NCBI GenBank assembly: GCA_030037575.1
Contig: JASHRB010000735.1
Coordinates: 1 to 8,081 of the forward strand
Source: Candidatus Sulfotelmatobacter sp.
GTDB lineage: Bacteria; Acidobacteriota; Terriglobia; Terriglobales; Acidobacteriaceae
Length of the DNA: 8,081 nt
Reading direction: 5' to 3'
In this document: positions 1-5,928 of the stretch, piece after piece
Numbering within the stretch: the stretch's first letter is position 1
How the letters are laid out: each line of letters starts with the position of its first letter
Position numbers and translations under genes: made by a program
Notes under the pieces: generated by a model
Told to the model about the DNA's origin: nothing
The model's input: the letters and a program-made list of their open reading frames with translations, nothing else
Databases searched by the model: none

Positions 1-188
1 GGGCTACACAGTTCTGCCACGACGAGGGATTGAATTTGAATGTGCGGGCGTCGATTGGACTGGCGACGTATCCACACGATGCGCGCGACGCGCACGACAT
101 TATTCGCCAGGCCGACGAAATGATGTATCTGGTGAAGAACACGACCCGCGACAACATCGGCATCGCGCAGCGGGGGGTGATGAAGTAG
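1..188 (+). CDS. C-terminal end of a GGDEF-domain protein (probable diguanylate cyclase), partial
   Basis: The frame begins before the window; the first complete codon is at base 3 and the TAG stop is at 186-188, leaving 61 codons. The segment RASIGLATYPHDARD followed by IIRQADEMMYLVKN matches the end of GGDEF domains: the conserved S-I-G-[LV]-A-x-Y-P strand, then the A-D-x-x-M-Y-x-x-K helix, then the closing short strand (here DNIGIA). Proteins of this family make cyclic di-GMP from two GTP. The GGDEF signature itself, the inhibitory site and any sensor domain lie outside the window, so activity cannot be judged. Only about 10 residues follow the domain, so GGDEF is the last domain and no EAL domain follows it. 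Confidence 0.85.
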   Translation, partial: ATQFCHDEGLNLNVRASIGLATYPHDARDAHDIIRQADEMMYLVKNTTRDNIGIAQRGVMK

Positions 189-762
189 CGGGAGTCAGTT
201 CTCAGTTTCCTGTTTTCCCTTTCCAAGCCCGGAGTTCTATAGCGTGCAGACGAATCGGCCGCAATCAGAAGTGGCGCAGTTTGCCGAGGAAATTGCATGC
301 CAGCGTGAGATCTCCTGGGGTGGGCTTCGCTTGATCAGGGCAGGCTCTCGACCTGTGCTTTCTGGCACGGTCTGCACCAGAAATGCCCGCGCGGCACAGA
401 GTTTAGAACCTACCTCTTGCCGCATCCATCAATTTCAGCCGATCTGCTCGCCCTCGGCATATTTGCAGAAATTGTGCATCAACCTGCGGCGCAAGGTCGC
501 ACGCTCGCAACGGACGAAATCCTGCAGCCTGATTCGGGACTCCATGAGTTGGGAAGTCGTGGTCAATCCTCCTTAGGCCGTGATCCAAGCCCGGGAGATC
601 GAAACACCATATAGAACTTCGATCTGGATGCGTTTGATATTGCAAGCGGTGGAGCAGGCGGGCGCTGCGACGGTCTACTCCGGGGGCACCTGGCGGGCAA
701 ACAGCGTCAGTCCGTTAGGAACGATTCGAGTGGTGAACCGGCTACCCGGGTAAGGCTCAGCC
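189..762. other. Stretch with no convincing gene
   Basis: About 570 bases between the GGDEF gene and the convergent secreted-protein gene. The plus-strand frame read from 184 is open to 573, has a single TAG at 574-576, and is open again to 750. Its translation is rich in Cys, Ser and Arg, has no recognisable motif and no start preceded by a Shine-Dalgarno sequence. The overlapping minus-strand frames are equally unconvincing. It could be decayed coding DNA or plain spacer. I see no T-run terminator. A small AGGCT-C-AGCCT palindrome lies at 753-763, next to the stop of the minus-strand gene. Confidence 0.4.
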
Positions 763-1800
763 TCACTTCGGCTGTCCGGCCGGGTTCGTCGCAGACTTTC
801 CAGAATCTTTCACTTCCGGCTTGTACGGGTTGGCATTGGCTTGGGCTTTGGGATCAACGTTGAAATCCCAGAGATAGAGGTTCGTCCCGCCCTCAGTCTC
901 TACTTCGATCATCGCGTATTCGCCGGGCGCGAGATCGGAAACCGGGGTTAGCTTGAGCCAGCCGCCTTTGATGCGGTCGACGGTGGTCCTGACGACGGTC
1001 TCGTCCTGGCTGACTTTGCCGGCGACGTTTCGTTTCAGGTCGCCAACGATGCGCTTCCCGTTTTTTTCTTTCAATTGAACGATGCGAAAGCGATCGTAAG
1101 GAACGATCGGTGGTTGGGGTTGTTGAGGCTGCTGGGCACGCGGGGCATCGAGGCTGGGTTGCTGCATCTTTGCGGATGCGGTTTCGCCGGGCGGCGGCTC
1201 GGAAGTTTCGTCTTCGAGGTTGATGTAGATCGACGGCACGGTCACGTGAGAGTGGATGAGGGCGTGCGCGCCCTCGAGTTCGATGGTTTCCTTGGCGCTG
1301 GCGGCGGGACCGAGCGCCTGGCGCAGGATGTTGGTACGGGTGTTGGGATTGATGTCGCCTTCGGCCTGCTGCATTTCGAGGACCTGCGGCTGGCCTTGAT
1401 AGTTATCGAGCAGGTAAACCCCGGAATCGTCGGGCAGGCGCAGGCCGGGAGCGACCTCGGGAAGACGAGCTTCATCGGCTGCGCGGTCGGCGTCGGTTTC
1501 TTTATCGATGGCGGCGGCTTCGGGGATGGCGGAGGTCGCCCGATCCTTCTCGTACTTTTCAGTGGCCGGCCAATCGACAAGAGCGGAGGGCAGTTCCTCC
1601 CACTCGCCGCGGTCGGCGCTAAAGTAGCGCACGCGGTCGCCATGAATTTCGTATTTTGTGACCGACTGATAAGAGCCGTCTTTGAGGATGAGGCGCTTGG
1701 AAAGATCTTGCGCCCAGCATCGCTGTGGGACCACGGACAGCGGCAATGCAATCAGAACGAGTAAGACCAGCCAGTGGGAGCGCGCTCGAAAACGCAACAT
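763..1800 (-). CDS. Secreted/periplasmic protein of unknown function, 345 aa
   Basis: I chose the ATG at 1800 because it starts a classic signal peptide: a basic N-terminus (MLRFRARSHW), a hydrophobic core (LVLLVLIALPLSVV, residues 11-24) and a likely cleavage after Ala30 (RCWA-Q). The frame stays open to a TTG at 1986, but that extension lacks a signal peptide and overlaps the promoter region. The mature N-terminus (residues 32-80) has a compact segment, KDGSYQSVTKYEIHGDRVRY then EWEELPSALVDWPAT, that reads like a short beta-rich domain. A Glu/Asp/Ala-rich linker (85-115) follows, then a middle region (118-195), a Pro/Gln-rich linker (202-234) and a C-terminal beta-rich domain (about 235-315) ending in a polar tail. 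No catalytic motif is visible. From memory, similar proteins occur in Acidobacteriota without assigned function. It is probably exported and soluble or surface-associated. There is no obvious Shine-Dalgarno sequence (see promoter). Confidence 0.8.
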   Translation of the reverse strand: MLRFRARSHWLVLLVLIALPLSVVPQRCWAQDLSKRLILKDGSYQSVTKYEIHGDRVRYFSADRGEWEELPSALVDWPATEKYEKDRATSAIPEAAAIDKETDADRAADEARLPEVAPGLRLPDDSGVYLLDNYQGQPQVLEMQQAEGDINPNTRTNILRQALGPAASAKETIELEGAHALIHSHVTVPSIYINLEDETSEPPPGETASAKMQQPSLDAPRAQQPQQPQPPIVPYDRFRIVQLKEKNGKRIVGDLKRNVAGKVSQDETVVRTTVDRIKGGWLKLTPVSDLAPGEYAMIEVETEGGTNLYLWDFNVDPKAQANANPYKPEVKDSGKSATNPAGQPK

Positions 1801-1810
1801 AGATAGCTCG

Positions 1811-1840
1811 ATTATCGTCCCCCCGGAGCCTGCCTGCCAA
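1811..1840 (-). promoter_or_regulatory. Sigma-70-type promoter of the 763-1800 gene, probably giving a leaderless mRNA
   Basis: On the minus strand there is TTGGCA (1840-1835, 5 of 6 to TTGACA), an 18-base spacer, and GATAAT (1816-1811, 5 of 6 to TATAAT). Only 10 bases separate the -10 box from the ATG at 1800. Transcription would therefore begin within a few bases of the start codon, which fits the absence of a Shine-Dalgarno sequence. The boxes are seen in the sequence; the transcription start is inferred. Confidence 0.5.
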
Positions 1841-1985
1841 CCTTTGCTTCCTTTCGGGCGCGGAGGAAATCTTTGGGCGCGCTCCGCTGTCACCTGGCTG
1901 AAACCGGTTCGATTCGTGTCTCTGCTTGTAGTATGCTGCCCTTGTCGAGATTCTGCATGACGAACACGCCAACTTCTCGCTCGCA

Positions 1986-2753
1986 ATGAAATTCAAACTC
2001 ATTTCTTTTTCCAGAATAACAATCATCGTTTTGTGGGCAGCGACTCTCCCGGGGCATAGTTCTTCGCCGGCGAATCCAGCCGCAGCTCAATCTTCCGCCC
2101 AGGCCACCATTGCGTCGGCCGCCGAGCCGCCGCAGGGAGCGGTTTCTTATGCATCGGTGACCGAACTGAATGGATTGCTGGGGCAACTGGAAAGTACCTC
2201 GAGTACGGCGCAGGTAGATTTGGCCAAGCTGCGAATCGAACGCTGGAAAACGGACGGGGCGACAAAGAAACAGTCGCTGGCGGACGTGGATTCAATTGAG
2301 CGCAATCTGCATGATGCCTTGCCGGGGATGATTGACGCCTTGCATGGGTCGCCTGAGGATTTGCCCGCGACCTTCAAGCTGTATAGAAATCTGGATGCGC
2401 TTTACGACGTGATGGGAGGCGTGGTGGAGTCGACCGGAGCGTTTGGAACGAAGGACGATTTTCAGGCGCTGACGAATGATTTGAACGGCTTCGAGGGAGC
2501 GCGCAAACAACTGGCGGAGCGGCTGGAGAAGTTGGCGGGAGCGAAGGAGCAGGAGATTATTCGTCTGCGTGTGGAGTTGAAGACGGCGCAGTCGGCGGCT
2601 CCGCCGCCGGCGCCTCCGAAGAAAGTTGTGGTCGACGATACGGAGCCGGAGAAGAAACCTCCGGTGAAGAAGAAGCCGGCGGCGAAGAAGCCGGCCCATG
2701 CGACGGCTCCGGACAGTACGCAGACTCCCCAGGCGCAGCAGAAGCCGCAGTGA
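1986..2753 (+). CDS. Secreted protein of unknown function with coiled coil and Lys/Pro/Ala-rich tail, 255 aa
   Basis: The N-terminus is a signal-peptide-like segment (MKFKLISFSRITIIVLWAATLPG) followed by a low-complexity Ala/Ser/Pro stretch to about residue 50, so the protein is probably exported. A helical domain follows (about 54-200), including VSYASVTELNGLLGQLE, a region around FKLYRNLDALYDVMGGVVES, and a charged coiled coil (about 168-200, FEGARKQLAERLEKLAGAKE and onward). The last 50 residues are a disordered tail rich in Pro, Lys and Ala (KKPPVKKKPAAKKPA), resembling histone-H1-like or cell-wall/nucleic-acid-binding tails, but that comparison is compositional only. No enzyme motif is visible. 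The start has no clear Shine-Dalgarno sequence; the ATG at 1986 is supported by the signal peptide. It is divergent from the 763-1800 gene with 185 bases between starts, so the two may be co-regulated. A weak -10-like TAGTAT lies at 1929-1934. From memory, related proteins occur in Acidobacteriota. Confidence 0.8.
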   Translation: MKFKLISFSRITIIVLWAATLPGHSSSPANPAAAQSSAQATIASAAEPPQGAVSYASVTELNGLLGQLESTSSTAQVDLAKLRIERWKTDGATKKQSLADVDSIERNLHDALPGMIDALHGSPEDLPATFKLYRNLDALYDVMGGVVESTGAFGTKDDFQALTNDLNGFEGARKQLAERLEKLAGAKEQEIIRLRVELKTAQSAAPPPAPPKKVVVDDTEPEKKPPVKKKPAAKKPAHATAPDSTQTPQAQQKPQ

Positions 2754-2820
2754 ATTCGCGGGGCAAAAGCCTCGAGGGTGATGGGCGATGTACGTCGTCT
2801 CTTCGGCGCGGGCCTGCTCA

Positions 2821-2890
2821 GGGCGGGCTCGAAAAGGCCGCTCTTCCACCGTGGCGTCTCGAACCAGAGCGGGCGGCTGCGTGCCGCCCG
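2821..2890. repeat. Two GC-rich hairpins in the spacer upstream of the channel gene
   Basis: A perfect 8-bp stem, CGGGCGGC (2870-2877) with GCCGCCCG (2883-2890), encloses a 5-base loop TGCGT. About 27 bases upstream is an imperfect hairpin: 2821-2828 pairs with 2836-2843, with one G:T pair and one mismatch, loop TCGAAAA. Neither is followed by a run of T, so they are not canonical intrinsic terminators, although they lie downstream of the 1986-2753 gene and could act in 3' end formation. They could equally be dispersed palindromic repeats. Confidence 0.45.
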
Positions 2891-2936
2891 AATCTGTTAC
2901 CCTTCCTTTCGCACGCACTCAGGCCGATCGAAGCGT

Positions 2937-4139
2937 ATGAGCCCGCAGATTATCGTTCCTTCTATCAGCGTTCCGGCAATCCTCGGCGGCTGCGTCATTA
3001 TTGCCGTGGTGTTGCTGGATGCGTTCGAAACCGTGGTGCTGCCGAGGCGCGTGACGCGGCACTTCAGGCTGACGGCGTGGTTTTACCGGCGGACGTGGAT
3101 TCCGTGGATGAAGATTGCGCGCCGCATCCAATCGCCGGTGCGGCAGCAGAGTTTTCTCGGATATTTTGGGCCGCTTTCGCTGATTCTGCTGCTGGCGTTC
3201 TGGGCGACGGGCCTAATCTTTGGCTTTGCCTTGTTGCAATACGGGGTGGGTGGGCACGAACAACTGGGGAATGAGCCGATCACCTTTGGAAGGCTTGTCT
3301 ATCACAGCGGCGAGACCTTCTTCACGCTGGGTTACGGCGACATCGTGCCGACCTCGGGCGGCGCGCGGGCGCTTTCGGTATTCGAAGCCGGGATGGGGTT
3401 TGCGTTTCTTGGTGTGGTGATCGGATATCTGCCAGTGGTCTACGGATCGTTTTCGAAACGGGAGATCCAGATTTCGATGCTCGATGCGCGGGCGGGATCG
3501 CCGCCGACGGCCAGCGAGTTGCTGGTGCGGCTGGCGGGTGAGTCGGAGACTCCGGGAATCGATCAGACGGTGCTGGATGAAGTGCTGCGCGATTGGGAGC
3601 GATGGGCTGCGGAGTTGCTTGAGAGCCAGCTGTCGTATCCGGTACTGAGTTTCTTTCGCTCGCAGCACAGCAATCAATCGTGGCAGGGTGCATTGATGAC
3701 CATGCTGGATGTTTCTTCGCTGGTAATCACGGGGATTGATGGGATTCATCCCGGGCAGGCGCGATTGACGTTCGCGATGGCGCGGCATGCGGCCGTCGAT
3801 CTGGCGCAGGTTGTAAATGCGAGATACGATCCCTCAGCACCGGATCGATTGACGGATGCGGACTTCGATATTCTGCGCGAGACGCTGGCGAGTGCGGGTT
3901 TGAAATTGCGCGACTCGGAAGAAGCTCGGCAGAAACTGACCAAGCTCCGGTCGATGTATGAGCCGTATCTGCAGGCAACCGCGGTGAATTTGATGGTATC
4001 GCTGCCGCCCTGGCGGCATCCCGCAAAGACGCGTGACAATTGGCAAGCTGGGCCGTGGGACCGGATGATTCAAGCGAAAGGATTGGCGATTCTAGGGCAA
4101 AGGCCAGTGCGGCCGGGTGGCGCGGAAGATCATTTCTGA
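2937..4139 (+). CDS. Potassium-channel-like membrane protein (Ion_trans_2 type pore), 400 aa
   Basis: I chose the ATG at 2937 (MSPQIIVP); the frame is open further upstream, but that part is Arg/Gly-rich and runs through the spacer hairpins. Hydrophobic segments lie at about residues 8-30, 76-101 and 146-170. Between the second and third is a pore helix and selectivity filter, SGETFFTLGYGDIVPT, with T130-L-G-Y-G-D135. This is the K+-channel filter (TVGYGD) with Leu for Val, so K+ selectivity is likely. The last two segments plus filter form the two-helix pore unit; the first is an extra N-terminal helix. The remaining 230 residues (171-400) are predicted cytoplasmic and mostly helical. They show no RCK/TrkA nucleotide-binding signature (no GxGxxG) and no cyclic-nucleotide-binding motif, so the gating signal is unknown. 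No strong ribosome-binding site is visible; a weak -10-like TGTTACCCT lies upstream near 2895. The gene appears to be transcribed alone. Confidence 0.85.
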   Translation: MSPQIIVPSISVPAILGGCVIIAVVLLDAFETVVLPRRVTRHFRLTAWFYRRTWIPWMKIARRIQSPVRQQSFLGYFGPLSLILLLAFWATGLIFGFALLQYGVGGHEQLGNEPITFGRLVYHSGETFFTLGYGDIVPTSGGARALSVFEAGMGFAFLGVVIGYLPVVYGSFSKREIQISMLDARAGSPPTASELLVRLAGESETPGIDQTVLDEVLRDWERWAAELLESQLSYPVLSFFRSQHSNQSWQGALMTMLDVSSLVITGIDGIHPGQARLTFAMARHAAVDLAQVVNARYDPSAPDRLTDADFDILRETLASAGLKLRDSEEARQKLTKLRSMYEPYLQATAVNLMVSLPPWRHPAKTRDNWQAGPWDRMIQAKGLAILGQRPVRPGGAEDHF

Positions 4140-4185
4140 GTTTGGCTATGTCGGTGCGAATTCGAATGAGATTTTTGTCTGGTTG

Positions 4186-4455
4186 TCAGTTTGGTTTATG
4201 TTCGGGCGCTGCGCTCGGCGTCCCTTCCAATTGAACGAGCAATTTCTGCATTTTCTCGAAATCCGAGTCGCGCCCCGACCATGGCAGAAGCACATCAGGC
4301 GTGATTCCTGATTCTCGTTGGATCGGTCGGTGCGAAAGCGGATGCGATCCGGCATCCTGAATTGCGCGCCTGAGTTTTTTGAGCATGACCGGAATGCCAC
4401 CGTTCGTGTAGAGATTTTTTGACAATAAGCGAAGGAGAATTCGCCGGTCTCCCAA
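4186..4455 (-). CDS. Unrecognised small open frame, possible gene or gene remnant (89 codons)
   Basis: The frame runs from an in-frame TGA near 4479 to a TGA at 4186. The only starts are a TTG at 4455, without a convincing Shine-Dalgarno sequence, or an internal ATG within GGIPVMLKK. The translation has balanced, protein-like composition (PVMLKKLRRAIQDAGSHP, then QRESGITPDVLLPWSG, then FEKMQKLLVQLEG), better than the other frames here. I do not recognise the family. The G-[IV]-x-P-D-V-x-[VL]-P piece recalls the end of S41 C-terminal processing peptidases, but that is a short, weak resemblance. It could be the 3' end of a decayed gene or a chance frame. Confidence 0.22.
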   Translation of the reverse strand: MGDRRILLRLLSKNLYTNGGIPVMLKKLRRAIQDAGSHPLSHRPIQRESGITPDVLLPWSGRDSDFEKMQKLLVQLEGTPSAAPEHKPN

Positions 4456-4623
4456 CAGCGCTACGGTCGCAGGCCCTCATGGCTAGCGGTGATGGCTGTC
4501 TCGAGAGTGGTCGGAGAGCATTTAGGTCCATCGGCGCCGGGCGCGGCTGATTTGTGTCTTGGGCGCCGCAGATTGCTGCGAAAATAGTTAATTAAGAAGA
4601 AGCAGTGGCTTCCTTTCTGGGGT

Positions 4624-4654
4624 GAGCCGGTGCGGCTCGGGAACATGCTAACAT
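4624..4654 (+). promoter_or_regulatory. Possible kdsD promoter with an adjacent inverted repeat
   Basis: TGCTAACAT at 4646-4654 matches an extended -10 element (TGn then TAACAT, 4 of 6 to TATAAT). It lies 22 bases before the kdsD ATG, which would give a leader of about 15 bases. No good -35 box is present. In the -35 position sits a perfect inverted repeat, GAGCCG-GTG-CGGCTC (4624-4638), which could be an operator or a chance hairpin. Boxes and repeat are seen; function is inferred. Confidence 0.3.
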
Positions 4655-4676
4655 CCTCTGTTTCCGAACTTCTTGC

Positions 4677-5705
4677 ATGAAGAGCATTGGCGAAAATGTG
4701 GTGAGAATCGAAGCGCAAGCATTGCGCGCATTGGCCGATCGCATCGCCGGGACGATGGCGAAAGCGTTTGAGAGCGCGGTGGAGCTGATGTTTTGCAGTG
4801 CCGGCCGTGTGGTAGTCACCGGGATTGGTAAAAGTGGCTTGATCGCGCGCAAGATTGCGGCGACGCTGAGTTCGACCGGAACGCCGGCGTTGTATCTGCA
4901 TCCGGTGGAAGCGCTCCATGGCGATTTGGGGATGATTGTGCGCGGAGACGTCGTGCTGGCGCTTTCGGCTTCCGGAGAAACACAAGAAATTCTGGCCTTG
5001 CTGGCGACGATCAAGCGATTGAAGGTACCGCTGATTGCGATGACGGGGGAGGAGATATGTACAACCCATGCGGCGCGGGCGCCCTCGCCCGCGAAAAGCG
5101 TCCGCGCCGAAAGGAGTATCTCAACTCTCGCCGCGGCGGCGGATGTCGCGCTGGATTGTTCGGTGGCGAAAGAAGCGTGTTCGCTAGGGCTCGCCCCGAC
5201 GGCATCGACGACGACGATGCTGGCGTTGGGCGACGCGCTCGCGATAACGCTAAGTGAAAAGCGGGGATTCAAAGAGGAGGATTTTGCCAATCTGCATCCC
5301 GGTGGGAACTTAGGCAAGAAATTGGCGCGAGTGGAAGTGCTGATGCACACAGGCGAGGCCATGCCCTGCGTCGCGCCGCGGACGAAGATGCCCGATGTGA
5401 TCTATGAAATGTCGCGCAAGAAGCTGGGTGTGGCGGTTGTGCTGGAAAGCAAGAAATTACTGGGTGTAATCAGCGATGGAGACTTGCGGCGCTTGCTCGA
5501 AAAGCGCGGCAAGGATGTGATGGATTTGACGGCGGGTGAAGCAATGACGCGCAATCCGAAAACGATTGCCGCAAATGAGTTTGCGGCGACGGCGTTAGCG
5601 TTGATGGAGGAAAAGAAAATTACGTCGCTGATGGTTGTCGATGAATCTGGAAGATTAGAAGGCATTGTGCATCTGCACGACCTCTGGACCACGGAATTGG
5701 TGTAA
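4677..5705 (+). CDS. kdsD: Arabinose-5-phosphate isomerase (KdsD/KpsF/GutQ family), 342 aa
   Basis: It interconverts ribulose 5-phosphate and arabinose 5-phosphate in the cytoplasm, the first step towards CMP-Kdo for the lipopolysaccharide core. The SIS domain (about residues 35-210) shows TGIGKSGLIARKIAATLSST, HPVEALHGDLGMI, LSASGETQEI and KEACSLGLAPTASTT. By alignment to remembered E. coli KdsD, Lys52, Glu104, Glu166 and His207 (in LHPGGNLG) match its Lys59, Glu111, Glu152 and His193, so the key residues are present. Two CBS domains follow (about 225-280 and 287-342). Family length is about 320-330; the excess is a 21-residue insertion between Gly124 and Ser149, where E. coli has only three residues (see repeat entry). 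The ATG at 4677 gives the expected N-terminus, though no Shine-Dalgarno sequence is visible. It probably forms an operon with the small gene 13 bases downstream. No other Kdo or LPS genes are visible nearby. Confidence 0.95.
   Translation: MKSIGENVVRIEAQALRALADRIAGTMAKAFESAVELMFCSAGRVVVTGIGKSGLIARKIAATLSSTGTPALYLHPVEALHGDLGMIVRGDVVLALSASGETQEILALLATIKRLKVPLIAMTGEEICTTHAARAPSPAKSVRAERSISTLAAAADVALDCSVAKEACSLGLAPTASTTTMLALGDALAITLSEKRGFKEEDFANLHPGGNLGKKLARVEVLMHTGEAMPCVAPRTKMPDVIYEMSRKKLGVAVVLESKKLLGVISDGDLRRLLEKRGKDVMDLTAGEAMTRNPKTIAANEFAATALALMEEKKITSLMVVDESGRLEGIVHLHDLWTTELV
5049..5120 (+). repeat. In-frame hairpin insertion inside kdsD (about 63 bp)
   Basis: Codons 125-148 of kdsD replace a 3-residue turn of the family, a net gain of 21 codons (63 bases). 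The insert contains a perfect hairpin: CGCGGGCG (5074-5081), loop CCCT, CGCCCGCG (5086-5093). A second possible pairing is GGCGCGG (5072-5078) with CCGCGCC (5102-5108). The encoded residues are Ala/Arg/Ser/Pro-rich (HAARAPSPAKSVRAER) and unlike either flank. The flanking family sequence resumes exactly (STLAAAADV), so the frame is intact. It resembles REP-like or Rickettsia-palindromic-element-like insertions; whether it is multicopy cannot be told from this window. Confidence 0.6.
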
Positions 5706-5707
5706 TC

Positions 5708-5712
5708 GAAGG
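5708..5712 (+). promoter_or_regulatory. Ribosome-binding site deciding the start of the 5719-5928 gene
   Basis: GAAGG at 5708-5712 lies 6 bases before the ATG at 5719, an ideal distance. It selects this ATG over an in-frame ATG at 5665 that lies inside kdsD. It is the clearest plus-strand Shine-Dalgarno site in the window and sits just after the kdsD stop, as expected for a translated second gene of an operon. Confidence 0.6.
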
Positions 5713-5718
5713 CACTGT

Positions 5719-5928
5719 ATGTATCACTACGATCCCAACACGGCGCTGGAAGAACTGACGGAAGACGCGACGCTGCCGAACCCTGTGCACGTGCGCGACA
5801 TGATCCTGCGCAAGAAGCTTACGCCCGACCGATCGCTGGAGCTGAACCGACTCTTCGTCGAATATCAAAAATTTTTCGGCGAGACCCAGAAGCTAGGGAA
5901 AGAGATTTTGAAGCAGTTGACTGCCTAG
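5719..5928 (+). CDS. Small conserved-looking protein of unknown function downstream of kdsD, 69 aa
   Basis: Starts MYHYDPNTALEELT and ends KEILKQLTA. It is highly charged and mostly helical, with a probable amphipathic helix (about residues 38-69: LELNRLFVEYQKFF, then GETQKLGKEILKQL). There is no signal peptide, membrane segment or metal-binding motif, so it should be a cytoplasmic helical protein, possibly acting through protein contacts. The start is fixed by GAAGG 6 bases upstream. It follows the kdsD stop by 13 bases on the same strand, so co-transcription and co-translation with kdsD are likely. I do not recognise a family and assign no function. Confidence 0.7.
   Translation: MYHYDPNTALEELTEDATLPNPVHVRDMILRKKLTPDRSLELNRLFVEYQKFFGETQKLGKEILKQLTA

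Larger units (their letters stand above)
4140..4676. other. 537-base gap between the channel gene and kdsD
   Basis: It holds no confident gene. The contents I can name are a minus-strand open frame (4186-4455), an inverted repeat CGGCGCC (4532-4538) with GGCGCCG (4562-4568), a small hairpin CGCAG-ATTG-CTGCG (4567-4580) followed by A-rich DNA, and the presumed kdsD promoter region (4624-4654). No intrinsic terminator with a T-run follows the channel gene. Confidence 0.5.

Noticed and set aside
753..763. AGGCT-C-AGCCT as a terminator for the minus-strand gene
   Set aside because: The stem is 5 bp with a 1-base loop and no T-run on the minus strand.
1801..1986. N-terminal extension of the minus-strand secreted protein up to a TTG at 1986
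   Set aside because: The extension is Arg/Gly-rich, hides the signal peptide and covers the promoter; the ATG at 1800 begins a proper signal peptide.
2292..2918. 208-codon minus-strand frame opposite the second secreted protein
   Set aside because: It is Arg/Leu-repeat-like, typical of the antisense of a Lys/Ala/Pro-rich gene, and the plus-strand gene has a signal peptide and domain structure.
2778..2936. Upstream start (ATG at 2778) for the channel gene
   Set aside because: The added 53 residues run through the spacer hairpins, are Arg-rich, and precede a good hydrophobic N-terminus starting at 2937.
4320..4350. GGATCG and CGATCC inverted repeat
   Set aside because: Only 6 bp with a 19-base loop inside a possible reading frame; within chance expectation.
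4592..5362. 256-codon minus-strand frame opposite kdsD
   Set aside because: It is antisense to a gene with clear catalytic motifs; its Ser/Ala-rich translation has no motif.
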